Assembly: GCF_001885905.1 (NCBI RefSeq)
Contig: NZ_JXKM01000007.1
Coordinates: forward strand, 115,507-179,506
Direction: 5' to 3'
Source of the DNA: Enterococcus devriesei
GTDB lineage: Bacteria; Bacillota; Bacilli; Lactobacillales; Enterococcaceae
Length of the DNA stretch: 64,000 nucleotides
A program made the translations under genes and the position numbers. The notes beneath the pieces were generated by a model that saw only the letters and a list, made by a program, of their open reading frames with translations, did not search any database and was not told the origin of the DNA. Of this stretch, positions 25,603-34,704 are shown in pieces (positions within the stretch are counted from its first letter, which is position 1; each line of letters begins with the position of its first letter).

Positions 25603-25625
25603 TTTTTTAGATTGGAGGTTTGCGA

Positions 25626-26810
25626 ATGGAAAACGAAAAAATTTGGATTAAGGAATTGAAAGAAAAGCGACTGGCTTATGGCGTTTCTCAAAATAAACTG
25701 GCGGTTGCTTCTCATATTACCAGACCTTACCTATCGGATATTGAAACAGGCAAGGCAGTCCCTACTCAACAGGTGAAAGAAGATTTACTGAACGCTTTGG
25801 AACGCTTCAATCCCGATAACCCATTGGAGATGTTATTCGACTATGTACGGATTCGATTCCCTACCAATGATGTGTCTCAAATTATCGGTGAGGTTTTACG
25901 CTTGAATATGGATTATATGCTACACGAAGACTTTGGCTATTATTCTTATCCCGAACACTATCGTTTCGGTGATATTGTTGTCCTAGTCTCTCATGATGTA
26001 AGTAAAGGGGTTTTATTAGAACTGAAAGGAAAAGGCTGTCGGCAATTTGAAAACTTTCTATTGGCTCAACATCGGAGCTGGTATGGTTTCTTTCAAGATT
26101 GCATGGAACATAAAGGTATTTTCAAACGCTTGGATTTAGCCATCAACGATAAAACAGGGATTTTGAATATTCCAGAATTGGCAAAGAAATGTAAACAGGA
26201 AGAATGTATTTCCGTCTTTCGGAGCTTTAAAAATTATCGCAGTGGTGAATTGGTTCACCGTGATGAAAAACCAGACATGGGAAACACCCTTTATATTGGC
26301 TCATTAAAAAGCGAAGTCTATTTCTGTATATATGAGAAAGATTATGAGCAATACGTGAAAAATGATATTGCCTTAGAAGACGCAGAAATAAAGAATCGCT
26401 TTGAAATTCGTTTGAAAAACGACAGAGCCACTCAAGCCATGAAAGATTTGTTGGAACATCAAAATGCAGAAAAAACAGCGTTTGAGATTATCAATCGTTA
26501 TATTCGCTTTGCCGATAAGGACGAAACCAAGCGACGGAGTGATTGGCAAACCAATGAACGCTGGGAATGGTTTATCGGCAAAAATCGTGGAGCATTACGC
26601 CTAACCATACAGCCAGAACCTTATTCTTTTGAACGAACATTGAACTGGTTACATCATCAAGTCGCCCCTACATTAAAAGTCGCAAGCATTTTAGATATTC
26701 TCAACGGTACAACCATTATTTCCACCATGATTCATGAAGCCAAACTGACAGAAAAACATGAGAAATTAATTGAACAACAACATCTAGGCATGGAGGATTT
26801 GATTACATGA
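25626..26810 (+). CDS. orf20: MobT-type relaxase, Tn916 Orf20 homologue
   Basis: A 394-residue protein with an XRE-type helix-turn-helix (about residues 14-45; SQNKLAVASHITRPYLSDIE) followed by a Rep_trans replication-initiator domain. It nicks oriT just upstream and starts strand transfer. The ATG at 25626 is 6 nt after GGAGG; a TTG two codons upstream overlaps the spacing. The stop overlaps the next start by 4 bp (ATGA). Confidence 0.92.
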   Translation: MENEKIWIKELKEKRLAYGVSQNKLAVASHITRPYLSDIETGKAVPTQQVKEDLLNALERFNPDNPLEMLFDYVRIRFPTNDVSQIIGEVLRLNMDYMLHEDFGYYSYPEHYRFGDIVVLVSHDVSKGVLLELKGKGCRQFENFLLAQHRSWYGFFQDCMEHKGIFKRLDLAINDKTGILNIPELAKKCKQEECISVFRSFKNYRSGELVHRDEKPDMGNTLYIGSLKSEVYFCIYEKDYEQYVKNDIALEDAEIKNRFEIRLKNDRATQAMKDLLEHQNAEKTAFEIINRYIRFADKDETKRRSDWQTNERWEWFIGKNRGALRLTIQPEPYSFERTLNWLHHQVAPTLKVASILDILNGTTIISTMIHEAKLTEKHEKLIEQQHLGMEDLIT

Positions 26811-27079
26811 GCCTCTTAACAGAAGAATTAAAGAAGTTAGGGTTTCAAGCGTATATACAAAATACAGGGAAATATACGTCTCTCATTATTGAGGGAAAAC
26901 GGCAAGCTGGTGATACCATCTATACCTATGATTTTTACAAAGTGAGCTTTTATAAGAATTATACCAGTCGAATAACTGTTTATGGAGAGCATTTAACTCC
27001 TTTTCAATTATTAAAGCGTGTAAAAAGCTATATCTACTATCGAGAAAAATATCTTAAGGAAAGGAGGACAATCACATGA
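26807..27079 (+). CDS. small uncharacterised protein coupled to the relaxase gene
   Basis: A 90-residue basic protein (YKVSFYKNYTSRITVYG..., Lys/Arg/Tyr-rich C-terminus), with no signal or membrane helix. It overlaps the relaxase stop and the next start by 4 bp each, so it is translationally coupled between orf20 and orf19. I do not recall it as part of basic Tn916. A DNA-binding or relaxosome helper role is a guess from its charge and position. Confidence 0.65.
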   Translation: MSLLTEELKKLGFQAYIQNTGKYTSLIIEGKRQAGDTIYTYDFYKVSFYKNYTSRITVYGEHLTPFQLLKRVKSYIYYREKYLKERRTIT

Positions 27080-27297
27080 ATTTTGGGCAGAATTTGTACA
27101 ACTGGTTCTTGGATAATGCACAGTCATTGGTATTGTTAGCGATTGTCGTCATTGGACTGTTTTTAGGTTTTAAACGAGAATTTTCAAAACTTATTGGCTT
27201 TTTGATTATTGCTTTAATCGCCGTCGGACTTGTGTTCAATGCAGCTGGCGTGAAAGATGTGTTATTAAACTTATTTAACCGAATCATTGGTGCTTAA
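27076..27297 (+). CDS. orf19: small membrane protein, Tn916 Orf19 homologue
   Basis: A 73-residue protein with two hydrophobic helices (about 17-35 and 43-62), matching Tn916 Orf19 closely over the segment LVLLAIVVIGL. It is a presumed small component of the mating channel. ATGA overlap with the preceding gene indicates coupling. After it the element departs from Tn916 with the inserted Abi_C-type gene. Confidence 0.88.
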   Translation: MNFGQNLYNWFLDNAQSLVLLAIVVIGLFLGFKREFSKLIGFLIIALIAVGLVFNAAGVKDVLLNLFNRIIGA

Positions 27298-27356
27298 CAG
27301 ATATTTTTCATGATAAAATAGGAAGTATATATTTTGTTATGAAAGGATCCATGAAT

Positions 27357-28118
27357 ATGTTTACAAATGATCAATTTAAATCTCTTTTAATTAAAACATT
27401 AGAAAGAAAGAGCTCTTCAAATTATTATGAAGGAGGTAACGAGATTGTTTCTAAAATGAAAATATCAGAGGTAACTTTAGATGAGACTAACGAGTTTACT
27501 TATTATAAAGGATACAAAAGGGATTGGAATACGCTTTGCACCTATCTTAAAATAAGAGCTCCTTTTGATGATTTAGACTTTTTTGAAAGTCATAAAGATT
27601 TGCTTACCCAGACAGCAAGCTCCATATATGATAAACAAGGTGATAATGTATTAGTGGATACTATTTTAGTACCACTTCCAGAGAATTACGAAGTAATTAA
27701 CTTTAGTCAGTTGAAAATTAGTGATGTGATTTCACAAGCTATTGAAGACGCTGAGTCTTTCATGAGTAATGGTGAATATCAACGTGCCTTTGACAGAGTT
27801 CACACTGCTTTTCATGGATATTTAATTGAAATACTAAAAAAATATGAAATTACAGTTCCTAGAGACGAAAATCTATCTAAATTATATAGTAGGATACAAC
27901 AATTAATTGAAAAAGAAATTCAACCTACTGAACTTGCTGATATAGTGAAGACAACGATAAGGTCATCAAATGGAATGATTAGCTCTCTTAATGAAGCAAG
28001 AAATAGGCATTCACTTGCACATCCTAATACAAATATTATTGGAAAGAGAGAAGCAAAACTAATAATAGGTATTTCAAGTACAGTTACAGATTATATTAGC
28101 GGATACCTTGATAAGTAG
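27357..28118 (+). CDS. abortive-infection C-terminal-domain (Abi_C) protein, cargo
   Basis: A 253-residue soluble protein. The C-terminal third (about residues 125-253) fits the Abi_C domain: QRAFDRVHTAFHGYL..., then ARNRHSLAHP, where R-x4-H is the HEPN-like RNase motif, and a final helix. The N-terminal half is not recognised. AAAGGA is 9 nt before the ATG at 27357; ATGs at 27339 and 27351 are in frame but poorly placed. It is AT-rich, has its own terminator and lies between orf19 and ardA. A phage-defence function is likely but not shown. Confidence 0.65.
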   Translation: MFTNDQFKSLLIKTLERKSSSNYYEGGNEIVSKMKISEVTLDETNEFTYYKGYKRDWNTLCTYLKIRAPFDDLDFFESHKDLLTQTASSIYDKQGDNVLVDTILVPLPENYEVINFSQLKISDVISQAIEDAESFMSNGEYQRAFDRVHTAFHGYLIEILKKYEITVPRDENLSKLYSRIQQLIEKEIQPTELADIVKTTIRSSNGMISSLNEARNRHSLAHPNTNIIGKREAKLIIGISSTVTDYISGYLDK

Positions 28119-28147
28119 CGTCATTAACTGATTGCTACTTTTTTTTT
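28113..28147 (+). terminator. terminator of the Abi_C-type gene
   Basis: AAGTAGC and GCTACTT form a short stem followed by a long T run. The stem includes the gene's stop codon. Confidence 0.65.
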
Positions 28148-28179
28148 GACTATATTTTATAAAAAGGATGTGATAAGAA

Positions 28180-28680
28180 TTGGAATTGAAAGTCTATGTG
28201 GCAAATTTGGGACGGTATAATGAAGGTGAATTAGTTGGATCATGGTTTACTCCACCAATTGATGAGGAAGAAATGGCAGAAAGAATCGGTTTAAATGAGA
28301 ACTACGAAGAATACGCCATACATGATTTTGAGCTTCCTTTTGATGTGGACGAATACACGCCAATTAGTGAAATCAACCGTCTATGTGAAGCCATTCAAGA
28401 AATCGAAGGTACACCTATTTATAATGAACTCAAAGAAATTCAAGGCATGTGGTTTAGTAGCTTGGAAGAATTACTGGAAAACAAAGAGAATATTCATTGT
28501 TATAGTGAATGTGATTCTATGGAAGATGTCGCCCGTTATTATGTGGAAGAAACAGGACAACTTGGTGAAGTACCTTCTAATTTACAAAATTATATTGATT
28601 ATCAAGCTTTGGGACGTGATATGGAAATAGAGGGAAATTATCTTATCACCTCTCATGGAGTATTTGAGTATTCTAATTAA
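28180..28680 (+). CDS. ardA: antirestriction protein ArdA, Tn916 Orf18 homologue
   Basis: A 166-residue acidic DNA mimic. Family signatures are VYVANLGRYNEGELVGSWF at the start, EEYAIHDFELPF and the C-terminal LQNYIDYQALGRDM. ArdA dimers copy the shape and charge of B-form DNA and inhibit type I restriction enzymes, protecting the element on entry. It starts at TTG after AAAGGATGTGA. Here it is flanked on both sides by non-Tn916 genes with HEPN-like motifs. Confidence 0.95.
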   Translation: MELKVYVANLGRYNEGELVGSWFTPPIDEEEMAERIGLNENYEEYAIHDFELPFDVDEYTPISEINRLCEAIQEIEGTPIYNELKEIQGMWFSSLEELLENKENIHCYSECDSMEDVARYYVEETGQLGEVPSNLQNYIDYQALGRDMEIEGNYLITSHGVFEYSN

Positions 28681-28751
28681 CATGGATTACTCTAAACTAG
28701 CAATACTGCTATAATAATTTTATACGTTCTGAATTAAGGAGGATTGTTCAA

Positions 28752-29777
28752 TTGGTAATAATAGATGTTTATGGGAAAATAACAAAAATAAAATTGTCAG
28801 ATAAATTGAAACTATATATATCTAATGTTTCTGATGACTGGAAGGAAAGCATTATAGAAGACATGTTACAAGAAATTCGACAACAAAAAGTTGACATGGC
28901 AGATAATTTGAAAAGGTATGGTAAAACATTTCAAACAGAATATTCTATATCTTATTTGAAAGAAATCGTTCACGCCAATGTTGAAGACTATACAAAATAT
29001 AATTTAGATTCTATTGAGTCATGTCTTCAATGCCTTGTTGATAATATGATATGTCTATTCTTTGACTATGAATATCAGGATATGCCTTTTTTTGATTGGA
29101 CAAGCAATTGCTTTGATGGTCGTTTTTGTGAAGAGGATTACGCTGAAAAAGTGATGTATTTTAGTAACTTTGTAAATCATGATATACAAAATGGTATTCA
29201 TATGAACTGCATTTATACAAGTAATATGAATCCTAAAGAGCATACTAGGATATTATCAAATCTAAGTTTTAGAATTGATTCAAACTTTAAAGGGTGCAGG
29301 ACTACAGACGACTACATTACGGAACTTAAAAAAATGGGCAACCGAATTGATTCTATACTAAAATCGGAAAACGATTATTACAAATTAGATTATATTATGA
29401 ACGGGATATATAGTGATAATAGTTATAATCAAAATCATTATTTAAAGACTTTTACTTTGTTAGAACTTGTATTATTAAAACCAAATCAGAATACAAATGA
29501 AATTGACAAATTACTAATACCTTATCTTGATAAGAAATATGGAGAGGTTTCGAGTGAAGTAGCAAAATTATTAAGACAAATGAGAAATAAAATCGGACAT
29601 GGTGATTTCAAAGGTTTTAACGAAAAAGCAGAAAAATTCGCTCAAAAATTTATGAAACACTTTCATTTTGACTATACAGAATACAGTAGATTAAATTGGG
29701 TATTACTTCATACCTGCTGTCTTTTAGATGATTTACTCAGAATAACTATTTTTCAACAATTAAAAGTCACAAAATAA
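28752..29777 (+). CDS. HEPN-like protein of unknown function, cargo
   Basis: A 341-residue soluble protein, not recognised as a whole. Near residue 278 it has LLRQMRNKIGHGDF, an R-x4-H motif followed by GD, as in HEPN (ApeA/Abi-type) ribonucleases; the C-terminus is helical. It starts at TTG behind AAGGAGGATTG. It is strongly AT-rich, lies between ardA and orf17, and has its own terminator, so it looks like an accessory insertion. A defence role is inferred from the motif and the neighbours only. Confidence 0.55.
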   Translation: MVIIDVYGKITKIKLSDKLKLYISNVSDDWKESIIEDMLQEIRQQKVDMADNLKRYGKTFQTEYSISYLKEIVHANVEDYTKYNLDSIESCLQCLVDNMICLFFDYEYQDMPFFDWTSNCFDGRFCEEDYAEKVMYFSNFVNHDIQNGIHMNCIYTSNMNPKEHTRILSNLSFRIDSNFKGCRTTDDYITELKKMGNRIDSILKSENDYYKLDYIMNGIYSDNSYNQNHYLKTFTLLELVLLKPNQNTNEIDKLLIPYLDKKYGEVSSEVAKLLRQMRNKIGHGDFKGFNEKAEKFAQKFMKHFHFDYTEYSRLNWVLLHTCCLLDDLLRITIFQQLKVTK

Positions 29778-29789
29778 TTATTATTTTAT

Positions 29790-29820
29790 AGAGCAATCAC
29801 CTATTTTGATTGCTCTTTTT
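29790..29820 (+). terminator. terminator of the HEPN-like gene
   Basis: AGAGCAATCA and TGATTGCTCT form a perfect 10-bp stem with T5 after it. Confidence 0.8.
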
Positions 29821-29847
29821 CTATTTTTACGGAAAGGACGTGAAGAC

Positions 29848-30243
29848 ATGAAAAAAATAAGAAGTTACACCAGTATTTGGTCAGTAGAAAAAGTGATTTA
29901 TGCAATTAATGATTTACAACTCCCTTTTCCCATAACCTTTACACAAATGACATGGTTTATCGTTTCTTTGTTTGTCGTTATAATCTTTGGCAGTTTACCA
30001 CCACTTTCCTTGATTGACGGAGCACTACTCAAATACTTAGGGATTCCCGTTGTCCTCACTTGGTTCATGTGTCAAAAAACCTTTGACGGGAAGAAACCCT
30101 ATGGATTTTTAAAATCTATTATTACCTATGCTCTACGCCCTAAAATAACCTATGCTGGCAAACAAATACGATTAAATAAAGAAAAAATGAATGAATCAAT
30201 CACGATTGTAAGGAGTGAACAATTAAATGGCACACCCCATTAA
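29848..30243 (+). CDS. orf17: TcpE-family conjugation protein, Tn916 Orf17 homologue
   Basis: A 131-residue protein with two membrane helices (about 34-52 and 60-76) and the family segment RSYTSIWSVEKVIYAI at the start. It is a component of the Tn916-type mating channel. The ATG at 29848 follows GGAAAGGACGTGA; longer readings have no ribosome site. Its end overlaps orf16 by 17 bp. Confidence 0.9.
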   Translation: MKKIRSYTSIWSVEKVIYAINDLQLPFPITFTQMTWFIVSLFVVIIFGSLPPLSLIDGALLKYLGIPVVLTWFMCQKTFDGKKPYGFLKSIITYALRPKITYAGKQIRLNKEKMNESITIVRSEQLNGTPH

Positions 30244-32680
30244 ATATATCGAAGATAATCTCGTATTTAATCATGATGGCGAAGTATTTGCTTATTATGA
30301 ATTAATTCCCTATAATTACAGTTTTTTAAGTTCCGATGAAAAAGTTCAAGTTCATGATAATTTCCGTCAATTGATTGCCCAAAATCGTGATGGTAAGATT
30401 CATGCCCTGCAACTAGCAACCGAATCAAGTATTCGAGCGACACAGGAACAATCGAAAAAAGAAATCACTGGACGATTAAAAGAGATAGCTTACGAAAAAA
30501 TAGATGAACAGACCGAAGCGTTAGTTTCTATGATTGGTGACAATCAAGTGGACTATCGCTTTTTTATTGGTTTTAAACTCTTGCTGAATGAACAGGAAGT
30601 ATCGGTCAAAAATATTGGCAAAGACATTCAAAAAGCATTTGCGGAATTCTTTCATGGCGTGAATCACAAGTTGATGGGCGATTTTGTTTCTATGCCTATG
30701 TCAGAAATCGAACGCTTTTCTAAAATGGAACAGTTATTAGAAAGTAAATTATCCAGACGCTTTCACATTCGCCCATTGGGGAAAGATGATTTTGGGTATA
30801 TCATTGCCCACCTTTACGGTCAAACAGGGATTCCTTTTGATGACTACGACTACCATTTACCCAAACGATATGAAGATAAAAAAGTGTTGGTAAAGAAATA
30901 CGATATTATTAAACCCACTCGCTGTTTAATCGAAGAAAAGCAACGCTACTTACGGATGGAACAGGAAGATACTACCACTTATGTGGCGTATTTTACGATT
31001 AACAGTATCGTCGGCGAATTGGATTTCCCCAATAGTGAGATTTTTTATTACCAGCAACAACAGTTCACTTTCCCGATTGATACCAGCATGAATGTTGAAA
31101 TTGTTGCTAATAAAAAAGCTCTGTCTACCGTTCGCAACAAAAAGAAAGAATTGAAAGACTTGGATAGTCACGCATGGGAAAGCGACAATGAAACCAGTAC
31201 CAATGTGGTGGACGCTTTAGAATCTGTCGACGAATTAGAAACCAACCTAGACCAAACCAAAGAATCCATGTACAAACTAAGCTATGTGGTACGGGTATCG
31301 GCAAAAAATCTGGACGAGTTGAAACAACGTTGTGATGAAGTAAAAGATTTTTATGATGATTTGTCTATCAAATTAGTACGACCTTTTGGCGATATGCTAG
31401 GCTTGCATAATGAATTTATTCCCTCAAGCAAGCGATATATCAATGACTATATTCAATATGTCACGTCGGATTTTTTGGCTGGTCTTGGTTTCGGAGCTAC
31501 ACAAATGCTTGGTGAAAATTCTGGTATTTACGTCGGTTACAATCTCGATACAGGCAGAAATATTTATCTCCAACCCAGCCTTGCAAGTCAAGGAATTAAA
31601 GGCTCTGTGACGAATGCGTTAGCGTCTGCTTTTATTGGTTCATTAGGTGGCGGAAAATCATTCTCTAACAATATGCTGGTCTATTATTCGGTACTCTTTG
31701 GCGGACAGGCAATCATTGTAGACCCAAAAGCTGAACGTGGCAAATGGAAAGAAACCTTACCTGATATTGCCCATGAAATCAATATCGTTAATCTCACGAG
31801 TGAGAACGACAATAAAGGGTTACTTGACCCTTATGTGATCTTAAAACTCCCGAAAGATTCAGAAAGCCTAGCCATTGATATTCTCACGTTCTTAACAGGC
31901 ATTTCCAGCCGAGATAGCGAGAAGTTTCCTGTCCTGCGTAAAGCGATTCGGAGTGTCACTCAAAGCGAACAACGAGGGTTGTTATTGGTGATTGATGAAT
32001 TGCGAAAAGAAGATACACCCATCAGCAATAGTATTGCTGACCATATCGAAAGCTTTGTCGATTATGATTTTGCCCATCTGTTATTCAGTGATGGCAATGT
32101 CACCCAATCCATTAGCTTGGAAAAACAACTCAATATTATTCAAGTGGCAGATTTGGTCTTACCCGATTCCAATAGCTCTTTTGAAGAATACACCACCATG
32201 GAATTATTAAGTGTGGCAATGCTGATTGTCATTAGTACCTTTGCTTTAGACTTTATCCACTCTGACCGTTCCATTTTTAAAATTGTTGACCTTGATGAAG
32301 CTTGGAGTTTTTTACAAGTGGCACAAGGAAAAGCTCTATCTATGCGTTTAGTTCGGGCAGGGCGTGCCATGAATGCAGGGGTCTATTTCGTTACTCAAAA
32401 CGCCGACGATTTACTAGATGAAAAGATGAAGAATAATATTGGCTTGAAATTCGCCTTTCGTTCCACTGACCTAGTGGAAATCAAAAAGACCTTAGAATTT
32501 TTTGGCGTGGACAAGGAAGATGAAAACAATCAGAAACGCTTACGTGAATTAGAAAATGGACAATGTTTAGTTTCAGACATCTATGGTCGTGTAGGGGTTA
32601 TGCAGTTTCACCCGATTTTTGAAGAGTTGCTTCATGCCTTTGATACCAGACCGCCTGTGCGAAATGAGGGGGAAAAATGA
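30227..32680 (+). CDS. orf16: VirB4-type conjugation ATPase, Tn916 Orf16 (TcpF) homologue
   Basis: An 817-residue ATPase energising the mating channel. Walker A is GSLGGGKSFSNN (about residue 470), and Walker B is FKIVDLDEAWSF (about residue 685), followed by RLVRAGRAMNAGVYFVTQN. It is full length and uninterrupted. The start overlaps orf17 and the stop overlaps orf15 by 4 bp, showing coupled translation. Confidence 0.95.
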   Translation: MAHPIKYIEDNLVFNHDGEVFAYYELIPYNYSFLSSDEKVQVHDNFRQLIAQNRDGKIHALQLATESSIRATQEQSKKEITGRLKEIAYEKIDEQTEALVSMIGDNQVDYRFFIGFKLLLNEQEVSVKNIGKDIQKAFAEFFHGVNHKLMGDFVSMPMSEIERFSKMEQLLESKLSRRFHIRPLGKDDFGYIIAHLYGQTGIPFDDYDYHLPKRYEDKKVLVKKYDIIKPTRCLIEEKQRYLRMEQEDTTTYVAYFTINSIVGELDFPNSEIFYYQQQQFTFPIDTSMNVEIVANKKALSTVRNKKKELKDLDSHAWESDNETSTNVVDALESVDELETNLDQTKESMYKLSYVVRVSAKNLDELKQRCDEVKDFYDDLSIKLVRPFGDMLGLHNEFIPSSKRYINDYIQYVTSDFLAGLGFGATQMLGENSGIYVGYNLDTGRNIYLQPSLASQGIKGSVTNALASAFIGSLGGGKSFSNNMLVYYSVLFGGQAIIVDPKAERGKWKETLPDIAHEINIVNLTSENDNKGLLDPYVILKLPKDSESLAIDILTFLTGISSRDSEKFPVLRKAIRSVTQSEQRGLLLVIDELRKEDTPISNSIADHIESFVDYDFAHLLFSDGNVTQSISLEKQLNIIQVADLVLPDSNSSFEEYTTMELLSVAMLIVISTFALDFIHSDRSIFKIVDLDEAWSFLQVAQGKALSMRLVRAGRAMNAGVYFVTQNADDLLDEKMKNNIGLKFAFRSTDLVEIKKTLEFFGVDKEDENNQKRLRELENGQCLVSDIYGRVGVMQFHPIFEELLHAFDTRPPVRNEGEK

Positions 32681-34704
32681 CACAAAAACAAAAGAAATTT
32701 CTTCACTATAGTTGGATAACGCTCCTTTGTGTGGGCGTTATTTTACTTTTATTAGGCACGCTGGGCAATGCAGTACAAGCAACAGGCTTAGTTGATGAAA
32801 CCATTGATACAAGCAACGAGTATTCCAAGTATGGTTTAAATCATTATCAGCTTGATTATTATGTGGACAATAGCTGGGGCTGGCTGCCGTGGAATTGGAG
32901 TGACGGCATAGGGCAATCAGTGATGTATGGACTGTATGCCATTACCAATTTCATTTGGACGATTTCTCTTTATCTTTCCAACGCCACAGGCTATTTGGTC
33001 AAAGAAGCCTACGCCTTGGATTTCATTAGTCAAACGTCTCAAGCGATTGGTGAGAACATGCAGACCATTGCAGGGATTACACCGAATGGCTTTTCCAGTT
33101 CGGGTTTTTATGTCGGCTTCCTTCTTCTTTTTATTCTGATTGTTGGAATCTACGTTGCCTATACAGGACTGGTGAAACGAGAAACGACCAAAGCTATACG
33201 AGCTGTGTTAAATTTTGTGGTGGTGTTTATTCTATCAGCTTCCTTTATTGCGTATGCTCCCGATTATATTGCGAAAATCAATGATTTTTCCAAAGATGTG
33301 AGCACTGCCAGTTTAGATATTGGGACAAAGATTGTCCTTCCCGATACGGATAGTCAAGGCAAAGACAGTGTGGATATGATACGTGATAGCCTATTTTCTG
33401 TTCAAGTCAAGCAACCGTGGTTATTACTTCAATATGGCTCAACCGATATAGAAACCTTAGGTGAAGACCGTGTGGAAAAGTTATTGGCTACCAGTCCAGA
33501 TACAAACAATGGTGAAGATAGAGAAAATGTAGTGATTGAAGAAATTGAAGATCATGACAATACCTATTTAACACTCCCGAAGACCATTTCCCGATTAGGA
33601 ACGGTCTTCTTTTTGTTTGTATTCAATATTGGTATCTCGATTTTTGTTTTCCTTCTAACAGGAATCATGATTTTTTCGCAAGTGCTATTTATTATTTTCG
33701 CTATGTTTTTGCCAATCAGTTTCCTATTAAGTATGTTGCCGAGTTTTGATGGCATGGGCAGGCATGCCATTACCAAGTTATTTAATGTGATTATGACAAG
33801 GGCTGGTATTACCTTGATTATTACCGTTGCCTTTAGTATTTCCACTATGCTTTATTCGCTGTCAGCAAGTTCTCCCTTTTTCATGATTATGTTTTTACAA
33901 ATTGTGACCTTTGCAGGGATTTATTTTAAACTGGGCGATTTAATGAGCCTATTCTCTTTACAAAGCAACGACTCTCAAAACATGGGCAGACAAGTGTTTC
34001 GCAGACCTCGTCAAATGATGAATCGACAAACCAGAAGATTTCAACGCAGTATGAGTAAGATTTTTCGTGGAAAAGCAGGGTCAACGAAGCAAAAGACAAT
34101 GACAACAAAGCAGAATCAAACCAATAAAGCTAACCATACTCGTCAAAATGAACGGACTACACCAAAGAAAGAAACAGCACTTTCCAATGTGAAAAAGCAA
34201 CAAGGCGGTATCGGGCAACGATTAGGTGAAAAGACAGCCCATGTATTGGACACGAAAAATCGTCTAGTCAATAAAAGAAAGCAGGCTAAACAACAGATAC
34301 AGGCGACACCAACCCATGTCAAATATGCCCTTCATCAAGGAAAAGAGAATGTCACTCATAATGTAACAGACTTTAAACAATCTATGGCAGATACCAAAGC
34401 TCAACGCAAACAACAGCGTATGAACCAGCAGGAGCAAAAACGAAAGAACATTGCTCAAAAGCGTTTGGAGCTGGATAAAGCAAAAGAAAAAAGACGAAAA
34501 GAAAACCCATCATCTCCTGTTCAGAATAACCAGCAGCATGTTCGCAAGCGTCAGCAAACCGTCACGCCTGTTTTGTCACAAAACACTAAACGTGAAAATC
34601 ATCAGCGACCATTGAAAAAAGAGCAAAAACAAAAGACACCACCGAAGCAATTCAATCAGAGGAAGCTAAATAAAAGAACGGATAAGCGAGGACAACAAAC
34701 ATGA
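32677..34704 (+). CDS. orf15: polytopic conjugation channel protein, Tn916 Orf15 (TcpH) homologue
   Basis: A 675-residue VirB6-like protein with about seven membrane helices in residues 1-430 and a long, highly basic, Gln/Lys-rich C-terminal tail that is probably cytoplasmic and disordered. It forms the inner pore of the mating channel. It is somewhat shorter than my recollection of Tn916 Orf15 (about 750 residues), the tail being the variable part. It overlaps both neighbours by 4 bp. Confidence 0.9.
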   Translation: MTQKQKKFLHYSWITLLCVGVILLLLGTLGNAVQATGLVDETIDTSNEYSKYGLNHYQLDYYVDNSWGWLPWNWSDGIGQSVMYGLYAITNFIWTISLYLSNATGYLVKEAYALDFISQTSQAIGENMQTIAGITPNGFSSSGFYVGFLLLFILIVGIYVAYTGLVKRETTKAIRAVLNFVVVFILSASFIAYAPDYIAKINDFSKDVSTASLDIGTKIVLPDTDSQGKDSVDMIRDSLFSVQVKQPWLLLQYGSTDIETLGEDRVEKLLATSPDTNNGEDRENVVIEEIEDHDNTYLTLPKTISRLGTVFFLFVFNIGISIFVFLLTGIMIFSQVLFIIFAMFLPISFLLSMLPSFDGMGRHAITKLFNVIMTRAGITLIITVAFSISTMLYSLSASSPFFMIMFLQIVTFAGIYFKLGDLMSLFSLQSNDSQNMGRQVFRRPRQMMNRQTRRFQRSMSKIFRGKAGSTKQKTMTTKQNQTNKANHTRQNERTTPKKETALSNVKKQQGGIGQRLGEKTAHVLDTKNRLVNKRKQAKQQIQATPTHVKYALHQGKENVTHNVTDFKQSMADTKAQRKQQRMNQQEQKRKNIAQKRLELDKAKEKRRKENPSSPVQNNQQHVRKRQQTVTPVLSQNTKRENHQRPLKKEQKQKTPPKQFNQRKLNKRTDKRGQQT

